Under the pieces are notes generated by a model. The model did no database searches, was not told where the DNA came from, and was given only the letters and a program-made list of their open reading frames with translations. The position numbers and the translations under genes were made by a program. DNA of 64,000 nt from assembly GCF_000227115.2 (NCBI RefSeq), contig NC_016485.2, positions 596,025-660,024 on the forward strand. Reading direction: 5' to 3'. The DNA is from Naumovozyma dairenensis CBS 421. Taxonomy: Eukaryota > Ascomycota > Saccharomycetes > Saccharomycetales > Saccharomycetaceae. Shown piece after piece: positions 53,264 to 61,389 of this stretch (positions within the stretch are counted from its first letter, which is position 1; each line of letters starts with the position of its first letter).

Positions 53264-54220
53264 ATGCTAGTAGCAATCACAGGGAACGGTAAGTTTGGTG
53301 CTGAACATGTTAGAGACATTTTTATCAAAAATCATGAATTTAAAAGCTTGGAAGAGGATGATTTTGAGACTAATGATGAGATCCTAGAATATGCCACAAA
53401 GCATTATAAAGAAAATTTGATTATGCTAACTAATGACCTATACCTTATAACAGTATTAGAAAAGAGACCGTTTTTCGTACACTTGACTGTTAATTCATCT
53501 TTGGCTTTGAAGAGGGCAATAATATCAAAAACCAGCAAAGATCTTAGCCCAGAAGATGCCTTAGCAGCTATTATGAATGAAATGAGTCTTGAAGAATCTA
53601 ATCACGAGTATCTTGAACTATACGAGAAAGCACATATCAAATTTAAGCTTGTCGGAAAAGATTGGGCTACCGTTGAAAAAAGATTAATCAAAGTTGTCAA
53701 AGAACAAATTGAACAATTACAAGTGAAAAAGAATCCTTTTGAAAATGTTCCGCCGTTAAGACCTAGTTGGGATACTTATTTCATGAAATTAGCAACATTA
53801 GCAGCTACACGCTCCAATTGTATGAAAAGGAAAGTTGGCTGTGTCATTGTAAGAGATCACAGAGTTATTGCTACAGGATACAACGGTACGCCACGTCATT
53901 TAACCAATTGTTTCAACGGCGGCTGTGATCGTTGTAATGACGGTGGTTCGAAAAACTTGAATACATGTTTGTGTCTTCATGCAGAAGAGAATGCATTGTT
54001 AGAAGCAGGTAGAGATCGTGTCGGTTTTAATGCGACATTATATTGTGACACCTGCCCATGTTTAACATGTTCCGTTAAGATTGTTCAATCTGGAATTACC
54101 GAAGTCGTATATAGTCAAACATATCGTATGGATGAACAAAGTTACAAAGTCTTGACGGCTGCTGGTATTAATGTGAGACAATATAGTTTCATCGAAGAAC
54201 CACGACTTGTTATTGTTTAA
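53264..54220 (+). CDS. DCD1: Deoxycytidylate (dCMP) deaminase
   Basis: Converts dCMP to dUMP, feeding thymidylate synthesis. 318 residues from ATG 53264, against 312 in S. cerevisiae. The N-terminal half (LVAITGNGKFGAEHVRDI) looks like a degenerate nucleotide-kinase fold, as in the S. cerevisiae protein. The deaminase domain starts near residue 160 (RPSWDTYFMKLATLAATRSN). It holds the zinc and catalytic motif LHAEENALLEAG and CDTCPCLTCSVKI, with the CCHC-like extra cysteines CFNGGCDRCNDGG seen in this family. The reading frame continues five codons upstream to a GTG, which is not used. In S. cerevisiae DCD1 is YHR144C, so the location next to LCL2 is a rearrangement. Confidence 0.94.
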   Translation: MLVAITGNGKFGAEHVRDIFIKNHEFKSLEEDDFETNDEILEYATKHYKENLIMLTNDLYLITVLEKRPFFVHLTVNSSLALKRAIISKTSKDLSPEDALAAIMNEMSLEESNHEYLELYEKAHIKFKLVGKDWATVEKRLIKVVKEQIEQLQVKKNPFENVPPLRPSWDTYFMKLATLAATRSNCMKRKVGCVIVRDHRVIATGYNGTPRHLTNCFNGGCDRCNDGGSKNLNTCLCLHAEENALLEAGRDRVGFNATLYCDTCPCLTCSVKIVQSGITEVVYSQTYRMDEQSYKVLTAAGINVRQYSFIEEPRLVIV

Positions 54221-54442
54221 AAATAATTTTGGAGTCGCACTTTACACAAAAAAACTTTATAGACCATAATAGATTAAAAAATAAGTACAACATAATGATA
54301 AAACATTGCATACAAAAATAATAACTGTTATCTTTAAAACATTAGATACTAGAAGGAAAATAACTTGCGTCAAATTTCTTAGAGTTTCATCATCGTTTTT
54401 ATTAGAGGGAATTTTCTCTTCGAAAAAGATAAAAGATAAAAA

Positions 54443-54535
54443 TGCGAATTGTGTGGATCGAACACACGACCTCCAGATTTCAATTGACCGAAGTTTTACT
54501 TCAGTCTGGCGCTCTCCCAACTGAGCTAAATCCGC
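54443..54535 (-). tRNA. tRNA-Phe (anticodon GAA) with a 20-nt intron
   Basis: Mature length 73 nt with discriminator A at 54443. The intron is 54479-54498, right after position 37 as in all yeast tRNA-Phe genes, and it contains the CTTCGGTC that pairs with the anticodon loop. The sequence is the S. cerevisiae one except for a compensatory T-stem change (GTGTG/CACAC for CTGTG/CACAG). A minus-strand poly(T) follows downstream at lower coordinates. Confidence 0.97.
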
Positions 54536-54634
54536 TTATTTCTTGCCAGAATTGTAAAATATGATTTGGATATAGTTTTGAATCTTGATTTTCTGACGAG
54601 AAGACTATAAGATTCTTATGAAATGTATGATTTT

Positions 54635-55280
54635 TGTTGCTCTCTTCTTATATAGTATAAAATGATAACTAATAAAAGATATAAAGTAACGACTGAAACG
54701 TTTCTAATTCCAGCTCGACCCTTAGTCCTTTTATATCTTTCAAAATTATTTTATCTAATCGCTTGCCCGTCATAGTTAGCTTAGATAATCAACGAGCTTA
54801 TTTAATCATATTTCGTTCTGGAACATTTGATAATTTGGGGATCATATTGTATCATAGACGTACTCCTTAATCTTGTGTTACTCCTTATGTTATTCTGTTT
54901 CATTGTAATGCACTGTGTTACTAAAATAGGAGTAGGATAAAGATTGGATAGGACAATAATAGAATGGTAATAGAATGTGAATAGGGATAGGATAGAAATA
55001 CAGGAGATAAAGTAAAGTTAGTAGTATCTTACTTACATTAGCTCCTAATTAGTTTCTCCACATAATTACGGCTTATGATAATGATGATAAANNNNNNNNN
55101 NNNNNNNNNNNNNNNNNNNNNNNNNNNNNNNNNNNNNNNNNNNNNNNNNNNNNNNNNNNNNNNNNNNNNNNNNNNNNNNNNNNNNNNNNNNGCCGGCCGA
55201 AACCGTAGACGTGGCTGCAATCAAAAACAATCTTAATAATAATAAGATAACACTTGCATGGCATTCGACTTAATTCAACA
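54635..55280 (-). mobile_element. Probable LTR of a Ty-like retrotransposon, interrupted by an assembly gap
   Basis: On the minus strand the segment begins TGTTGAATTAAG (55280) and ends GAGAGCAACA (54635), the TGTTG...CAACA termini of Ty1/copia-type LTRs. It contains a TATAAAAGG promoter-like element (54723-54731). It starts 100 bp upstream of the tRNA-Phe gene, where yeast Ty elements insert. No matching 5-bp target duplication is seen (ATTTT on one side, AACGA on the other). The 100-N gap hides part of it. No gag or pol coding sequence is visible, so it would be a solo LTR or a remnant. Confidence 0.42.
55092..55191. other. Assembly gap, 100 N
   Basis: Exactly 100 unknown bases, so a scaffold placeholder whose true length is unknown. 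It lies inside the candidate LTR. Confidence 0.99.
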
Positions 55281-55515
55281 AACGATATTCAATTATAATT
55301 CAATAAACGTTATACAGCTACAAACATGTATGGTGCATAACATAGTTCGGGTCATTACTTCGAACCTGGTGAACTTCATAATAATAATTCTTGACTTGCT
55401 TTTCTAAAACGACTCATAACATCATGACAGTAATTACTCAAATAATAATAAATAAACATACTTCTTTGTGAAACTTTGGCACGACGCCAACAGTTCGTAA
55501 TCCTAATCGGATATC
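55236..55515. repeat. Direct repeat, copy A, ends at the second gap
   Basis: Nearly identical to 55616-55893. Differences are two or three one-base indels in A/T runs (for example CAATAAAC against CATAAAC) and two substitutions (GACTTG/GTCTTG, GCACGA/GCATGA). It includes the LTR-like terminus TTCAACA and 235 bp of outside flank. Confidence 0.9.
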
Positions 55516-55615
55516 NNNNNNNNNNNNNNNNNNNNNNNNNNNNNNNNNNNNNNNNNNNNNNNNNNNNNNNNNNNNNNNNNNNNNNNNNNNNNNNNNNNNN
55601 NNNNNNNNNNNNNNN
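55516..55615. other. Assembly gap, 100 N
   Basis: Second 100-N placeholder, lying exactly between the two copies of the 280-bp repeat. Confidence 0.99.
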
Positions 55616-55893
55616 AATAATATAAGATAACACTTGCATGGCATTCGACTTAATTCAACAAACGATATTCAATTATAATTCATAAACGTTATACAGCTAC
55701 AAACATGTATGGTGCATAACATAGTTCGGGTCATTACTTCGAACCTGGTGAACTTCATAATAATAATTCTTGTCTTGCTTTTCTAAAACGACTCATAACA
55801 TCATGACAGTAATTACTCAAATATAATAAATAAACATACTTCTTTGTGAAACTTTGGCATGACGCCAACAGTTCGTAATCCTAATCGGATATC
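55616..55893. repeat. Direct repeat, copy B, begins at the second gap
   Basis: Second copy of the segment at 55236-55515, in the same orientation. Beyond 55893 it runs on into unique sequence, which copy A does not because the gap cuts it off. Confidence 0.9.
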
Positions 55894-56138
55894 TTACAGA
55901 ATTTCTCGGAATGCCCTTTCCATACGTCTAGAACATAGTTTTGGATTTTCTTCGACACCTGGCCTTCATTATGGTTTATCCTGTTTTTCAAATATGACGC
56001 TTCTAGTCCTTGAATATTTATTATTTCAAACCAAAGTAATCCTTTTCTTTTCCATCTACCGCTTTCAATGTTAGCATCAGCAATGAAGTAGGGACGTTCC
56101 TTAAGCCCTATGCGCTGCATATGTCCAGCTCTTAACAA
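55881..56138 (-). other. Unrecognised 85-codon open frame, possible gene relic
   Basis: An open frame whose sequence (ADANIESGRWKRKGLLWFE, then NIQGLEASYLKNRINHNEG) reads more like protein than random translation. It starts from a TTG, with an internal ATG at 56120, and stops inside repeat copy B. I do not recognise the family. It may be a remnant of a larger gene or element, or chance. Confidence 0.2.
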
Positions 56139-56358
56139 TTATACCGCCTCATTTCATTTCATCCAAGAACATCACGAAGGTATTGGATTGTTATGTAACA
56201 ACAAATAAATAACAGATTACGATATTCAGCATGTATACATATATAAATTTGGTTATAAATTAGAGGATATATGAAAAAAAAAAAGACATTATTTACTCCA
56301 AGTTATCAATTTGAGAGTTCAGCCTGGCAATAAAATTACTCATTTCGCGATCAACTTC
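56139..56358. other. Downstream flank of the adhesin-like gene
   Basis: 220 bp including an A13 run (56273-56285). It does not extend the adhesin frame into a GPI tail in any frame I could see. Confidence 0.4.
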
Positions 56359-57498
56359 CTATTTTACCTTACTGTAAGCAGTAGTAATAAAAGTGCTTGT
56401 TACTGGAGTGGTCACTGTTGAATCAGAGGTATAGAAATAAGTGGTAGTATGTAATGTAGAGAAATATTCCGTTGAGATTTCAGTAACAACACATTGTCCA
56501 TTATCATTCGTGGTTGATGAGGCACCTTTAGAAACAGTGTGTTGCGTCACAGCAGATGAAGTTGGCTCAATAGATGTTGCTGGTACTGAGATAGAAGAAC
56601 TAGTGGAATGGGAAGAGGAAGCAACCGAAGAAGAAACAGCAGCACTACAGATTGCCATAGAAAGGTCTGGTTTCACAGCACACTCTGTTGGTCTCTCAGT
56701 TGCTGCAGCAGGTTTTACTCCCAAATACCTCAAGTAGGGAGCGTAACAGGTACCTAAATACTCACAAGTACGAATTTGAGCATCAGAAAAATTACTTGCA
56801 TCGTACCCGAGACCAATATCTATTCTGAAAGTACCGTACCTGTTAGTAGTGGTGACGATACCTGTGACAGGATCGTAGGATGGATAAGTTACAGTACTAT
56901 TGAACTCCAGAACTTGCCCTCCGAATACAATCACCACCTGTGATTGGACCATTGATGTAACATTAGTACCACTAACATCAGTAGTACCAGTGTTTTGCAT
57001 GTCATCTACTCTTGAGTATTTTTTAAAAGTCAATTTATCATAGTAATTATTAATGTGGCACAAAGAAATATAGCCATTGTCGATAAGTGATGCCTGAACG
57101 GATAAATATTCAGTATTATCCTTTAAATTCATACGTAAATACCCGCCGTTATTTAATGAGCCAATTGTCACCATGGTAGACTTATCACCACTGTCCTCAT
57201 TATCAATAATCAAGTTTCCCTTATTGTTAATATTTTTGGCAACAATATTAAGCGACATCTCACTTACAGTATCAGTTGTACTAACACATAGAGTACCGTT
57301 ATTCGCAATAGTACCACTTTCGATTGTTAACTCAAAGTCATGGGTTATCATGAAAGAAGAGCCAGCATTGACTGTAATATCACCAGAAACGGTTCTTATA
57401 TCGTCTAGAAGAGTAACTGACGAAATCTGTAAAAGAGCAGATGAGGTAGCAGATTGAACTAAAAGTCCAAGTAAAGGCTTTATAACAACAGGTTTCAT
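56359..57498 (-). CDS. Hyr1/Iff-type (hyphally regulated) cell-wall protein, short form
   Basis: 379 residues. A signal peptide (about 1-21) is followed by a beta-rich domain typical of the hyphally regulated cell-wall protein N-terminal family. It has repeating strand motifs on sequestered N and G residues: SGDITVNAGSSFMITHDF, TIANNGTLCVST, KNINNKGNLIIDN and GSLNNGGYLRMNL, with the later VVIVFGGQVLEFNSTVTYP and conserved cysteines in RTCEYLGTCYAP. A Ser/Thr-rich segment follows from about residue 285. Family members normally continue into long repeats and a hydrophobic GPI signal; here the protein ends at TAYSKVK with neither. It could be a secreted short form or a truncated copy. S. cerevisiae has no obvious counterpart at this place. 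Confidence 0.75.
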   Translation of the reverse strand: MKPVVIKPLLGLLVQSATSSALLQISSVTLLDDIRTVSGDITVNAGSSFMITHDFELTIESGTIANNGTLCVSTTDTVSEMSLNIVAKNINNKGNLIIDNEDSGDKSTMVTIGSLNNGGYLRMNLKDNTEYLSVQASLIDNGYISLCHINNYYDKLTFKKYSRVDDMQNTGTTDVSGTNVTSMVQSQVVIVFGGQVLEFNSTVTYPSYDPVTGIVTTTNRYGTFRIDIGLGYDASNFSDAQIRTCEYLGTCYAPYLRYLGVKPAAATERPTECAVKPDLSMAICSAAVSSSVASSSHSTSSSISVPATSIEPTSSAVTQHTVSKGASSTTNDNGQCVVTEISTEYFSTLHTTTYFYTSDSTVTTPVTSTFITTAYSKVK

Positions 57499-57644
57499 TT
57501 TGTTGATGGGTTTTTATCCTTTTTAGGTAATAACAGAACAGAAATAAGTAACTAATGTTAGTACTATGATAACTAAAATAAAATATATTTAATGCAAGTA
57601 CCCAGTAAAATGATAATAATAATATACTGAAAAAATGGCGTAAA

Positions 57645-59414
57645 TTAGAAACCGTCCAGTGCCTTTGTAGCCTTTTCTAATCTTTTCAAACCCTCTTCGA
57701 AACGATCAGGATCTAAAACCATGTCTGCCGTTAATCTTGACAATGAATCAACTAATCTTTCTAAGGCTCTTTTCTCTTCAATTTTCATCCCTAAATTATT
57801 GAACTCAGAACCGATTAATGTTCCTTTTGTTACGTTCAAAAGTTGATTCAAAGTATCGATGTCGAACCCACTCAAATCATTTTTGTGTTGCTTTTTCTTC
57901 TTATTCTTATTCTTCTTGGGTGGTTTTGTTCGTGGGATGACCTTAGGTATCCTTTGTTCTTGTCTAATTCCTTGTTTTACGGTCTCGTCAATATCTTCAT
58001 ATTGATCGTCATCATCATCATCATCATCAGCAGTAGCAGCATCTTCGACGGCAGTGTTGACGTTGGTATTTACATTTTGGGGCCCAGGTGTATGCGGTGT
58101 ATAATTTACTTTAATAGTTTCATCACGTTGTGGTTGAGGCACGTTAGGCAAGGGCCTGCTTAGATAAGTTTCATCATAGTGTATTACATCGTCTTCTTGG
58201 TCGTTATTGCTGTCATCGACTTTATATTCATTTACTTTATCAGTATCGGGAAAACTTGCCGCAGAGTAGAAACTCTCTGAATATCTAGATGGCGTTGTTG
58301 TTCCTATAATACTGTCTTCTTCATGTATATTATTGGTGGTATGAAGAAGGTTAGGTGGGTTTGATATACTTTGTCTTTCCTTCGCCAGATTTTCCTCATC
58401 AAGTATATCTTCTTCTTCTGAATCATCCATTTCATCTCTCACAAATAACCTTGAACGTGGTCTATCTTTACTCCTTGGCGGGACAGCAGGATTATATTCA
58501 TTAATTTCCGATCTCAAGGGCAACATGCCTTCATCATTAGTAGTTATTGTTGTTGATAATGGTGGAATGATACTGGAGACCATTGAAACATGATCATTCG
58601 TACTTGCAGTACGCGAATCTTCATTGTCATTTTCTTCCTCTTCTTGCTCTTCATCGTCATCAATAATAATTACATGCTCCTTCTGTTGTACGGTGGGAGA
58701 CCCCTGCTGTTTTGCTGTGGTCGGATAATATGAGGAAGTTCCACTTTCACTAGCTAAATTACCGGAATCTATTGATGGAAATCCACGTTTTGGACTACCT
58801 AATAATTTCAAAGTGTCATTTCTTTTCACCGATGGTTCTCTTGATATAGTCTTCATTGAACTTTTAGAATCAAATCTTCTAACTGGTTTTGCATTAGATA
58901 CAGCACTGATAGTGATATCTGTGGTAGAGCGGTTTATTGGAGGCTGTTGTTCTTGTTGTATGACTGACGACATATCTTCTTCTGATGGTAATGTAGGTAG
59001 TTCTGGGATTCTGGGTTCATGTCTTCTCACTTTTGTTGGACTTTGATTTTGCACTACGTAGGAGATCTCGACACCTTCTTGTAAGACACCTGAATAATTA
59101 GAGATCATACTGGATCTATTATCCATTGATGCAATAGAAACATTCCCTGCTGGTGATCTTAATAAACCACCGGACGGTGGTTTAGAAGGTGAGATTAAAG
59201 TTGGTTCTTTTTGGGCTTCTAATTGAGATGAGGCAGTAGGCGGAGGGGTATGTGTGTCTGCCGGCGACGTCGTTCTGGCGATTGGGATGACGGTCTTGAT
59301 AAATTTAAAAAGATCTGCTTCACTTTGTTCGTTATGTAAAGAGTCTATCATATCAGATAATCTTTGAGTATTCACAGATACTTTTGAAGGTGATTCATAA
59401 GCTTCCAGAGACAT
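57645..59414 (-). CDS. NBA1: Nba1-like bud-neck protein
   Basis: 589 residues, mostly disordered and acidic. S. cerevisiae Nba1 (YOL070C, 501 aa) sits at the bud neck and old division sites, where it blocks Cdc42 re-polarisation with Nap1 and Nis1 as partners. The assignment rests on its place next to NUF2, divergently arranged as in S. cerevisiae, and on the short ordered parts: an N-terminal helix (NTQRLSDMIDSLHNEQSEADL) and the C-terminal helical block (DIDTLNQLLNVTKGTLIGSE and DSLSRLTADMVLDPDRFEEG). Between them are SPSK/SPTK-type possible kinase sites, an acidic run (DDDDDDDQYEDIDE) and a basic KKNKNKKKKQHK patch before the C-terminal block. The weak conservation makes the name less sure than others. 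Confidence 0.65.
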   Translation of the reverse strand: MSLEAYESPSKVSVNTQRLSDMIDSLHNEQSEADLFKFIKTVIPIARTTSPADTHTPPPTASSQLEAQKEPTLISPSKPPSGGLLRSPAGNVSIASMDNRSSMISNYSGVLQEGVEISYVVQNQSPTKVRRHEPRIPELPTLPSEEDMSSVIQQEQQPPINRSTTDITISAVSNAKPVRRFDSKSSMKTISREPSVKRNDTLKLLGSPKRGFPSIDSGNLASESGTSSYYPTTAKQQGSPTVQQKEHVIIIDDDEEQEEEENDNEDSRTASTNDHVSMVSSIIPPLSTTITTNDEGMLPLRSEINEYNPAVPPRSKDRPRSRLFVRDEMDDSEEEDILDEENLAKERQSISNPPNLLHTTNNIHEEDSIIGTTTPSRYSESFYSAASFPDTDKVNEYKVDDSNNDQEDDVIHYDETYLSRPLPNVPQPQRDETIKVNYTPHTPGPQNVNTNVNTAVEDAATADDDDDDDDQYEDIDETVKQGIRQEQRIPKVIPRTKPPKKNKNKKKKQHKNDLSGFDIDTLNQLLNVTKGTLIGSEFNNLGMKIEEKRALERLVDSLSRLTADMVLDPDRFEEGLKRLEKATKALDGF

Positions 59415-59907
59415 GCTTGCACGTTTTGCGAGTGTTGGTCAAAGTAATATGTATTCTATGTTTCTTTCGCAGCTCATATACGTAGGTACGCCAGAAGATC
59501 AATCAATGTACGATATGATTAAGTCAATTGCTCATCATCTCTACCCACAAATGAGGTACTACTACTACTACCTAGCAGATCTTTGGATCAGAATCAAATG
59601 GACTGAAAAATGTTCGAGAGATGCATAAATTGAAGAAACTTCCTAATCGGGCCATATTGTAAACAAAAATCCCTTTCCGGGTAACACGCCATACCTGAGA
59701 CACGAAAACTGGAAAATATCGTCAAAATGTCCTAGTAGTATGTAGATATAGATGTAAATATAGATGAAGATGAAGATTAAGATTAAACTGAGTTTGATGG
59801 ATGGTGTAATTGTTCTTAATCATCTGAAGGACAATTAGTGTGCTGCTAAGCTATTTAAGTTACTGGAAGGATAAGTGTAAAGAAGAGACCAAGGATAGCG
59901 AGAAAAT
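59415..59907. other. Divergent promoter region NBA1/NUF2
   Basis: 493 bp. One open frame of 71 codons crosses it (59413-59628) and overlaps the NBA1 start; it has no similarity and is left out. A GATGAA/GATATA-like repeat is at about 59745-59785. Confidence 0.4.
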
Positions 59908-61263
59908 ATGAACCACGATATCTTTCCAATTTTGGATATAACTGAATTGGTGATATGTTTACAAAGTTGTGATTTTTCCATTGCAACAGAAGATCAAATC
60001 TCTAGACCTACTGCAGAGTTTGTAATGACCATTTACAAACAAATCATTGAGAATTTCATGGGTATATCAGTAGATTCTGCTCTCCGGACCGACGGGGTCT
60101 TACCAAAGGATGCTCCCAACGAAGATTTCAATAATGATGGATTATTACCGACTTTAATAATGACGAAGATTTGTTATAAATTTTTCCAAAATGTGGGAGT
60201 TGCTGATTTTACATTACTTGATCTGACTAAACCGGATCATCAACGAACCGTTAGACTGCTGAGTGCCGTGATCAACTATGCAAGATTTAGAGAGGAAAGA
60301 ATGTTTGACTGTAACAAGTTCATTACACAGATGGAGACTTTGTTGAGTGAACTAAGATCCAAATTCGATGATTATAACCTTTTACAACAACAGATGAAAG
60401 AATACGAAGAGGAGATAAATATATTGGATGCTGGCGATGATAATGGAACTAAAGAATTGAATAAATTAGAAGAGAACAATAAAAATTTAGAAAATCAATT
60501 GAAAAAATTAACTCAAGTACAAGAAACTTTATCAATAAATTATAGCAATTATAAATCTGAAAAGCAGAAAATTTTAAAAGAGTTGGAATCGTTGGGGTTT
60601 CAAATAGTGGAACTAGAATCACAAAGAGATAAATTAGAAAATTATACAAATATTGATATTGAAGAATTAAATACAACCGTGGAAGATCTCTCGAAAATCT
60701 TAGAAAACAAAGAAAAAGTCTTGCAAAATCTTCGAATAAAACAAAAAAACTTAGAAACTAAAATAACAACTTTTGAAAAAATTTCAACTGAATTATATGA
60801 TATCCTAAGATTAATCTCCACAGAAGTACAAAATTCTCATGGTACTCAAGTGAATTTAATAGATATTCAAAACCAATTACTAGAGAATCGTGATAAATTA
60901 CAAGATATACTTTCAAATGCTGTCTTATTAAAATCTAATGTATTAAAGGAACAATTGAAAGATCAAAGAGAACAATTTAATAAATTTACAGAAGATTATG
61001 ATGAAAAATCAAATGAAAATAAATTACGTTTGGAAGAACTACAACAACAATTTTCAAAAGAAATCATACCTAAGTTGAGGGAAACTGAAAATCATATCCA
61101 AAGAGATTTAATTGATGGCGAAGTTAAATTGTTGGAAAAGGAAATTCGAGATATCCAATTAAAATTCAATGAAGAATTGGATTCAATTGAATTGGAATAT
61201 TCATTGCTAGTGGGTCACATAAATAGATATATGGAAATGATACTTGATAAAATAAATCCATAA
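59908..61263 (+). CDS. NUF2: Kinetochore Ndc80 complex subunit Nuf2
   Basis: Microtubule-binding subunit of the outer kinetochore. 451 residues, the same length as S. cerevisiae Nuf2. The N-terminal calponin-homology domain (about 1-140) is clear: FPILDITELVICLQSCDF, then FVMTIYKQIIENFMGIS and LLSAVINYARFREERMFDCN. From about residue 150 to the end it is a continuous coiled coil that pairs with Ndc80, with heptads such as NKLEENNKNLENQLKKLTQ. Divergent from NBA1 and convergent with the sirtuin gene, as in S. cerevisiae YOL069W. Confidence 0.96.
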   Translation: MNHDIFPILDITELVICLQSCDFSIATEDQISRPTAEFVMTIYKQIIENFMGISVDSALRTDGVLPKDAPNEDFNNDGLLPTLIMTKICYKFFQNVGVADFTLLDLTKPDHQRTVRLLSAVINYARFREERMFDCNKFITQMETLLSELRSKFDDYNLLQQQMKEYEEEINILDAGDDNGTKELNKLEENNKNLENQLKKLTQVQETLSINYSNYKSEKQKILKELESLGFQIVELESQRDKLENYTNIDIEELNTTVEDLSKILENKEKVLQNLRIKQKNLETKITTFEKISTELYDILRLISTEVQNSHGTQVNLIDIQNQLLENRDKLQDILSNAVLLKSNVLKEQLKDQREQFNKFTEDYDEKSNENKLRLEELQQQFSKEIIPKLRETENHIQRDLIDGEVKLLEKEIRDIQLKFNEELDSIELEYSLLVGHINRYMEMILDKINP

Positions 61264-61389
61264 AGCCTTTAAACGGCAACAACACAACATTGTAACAATA
61301 TGCATAAGCTTCTACGTATATAGAAATTCTTACATCTATTCATCATTAAAAAAAATTTATATACTTCATTATATATATCCCAAAAAGCA

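Noticed and set aside
54257..54524. ORFs across the tRNA-Phe region
   Set aside because: They read through the tRNA gene on either strand and have no protein-like features.
55038..55644. Minus-strand ORFs crossing the N gaps
   Set aside because: They contain about 34 unknown residues each and exist only because N codons have no stops.
59413..59628. 71-codon ORF between NBA1 and NUF2
   Set aside because: Overlaps the NBA1 start on the other strand and has no similarity.
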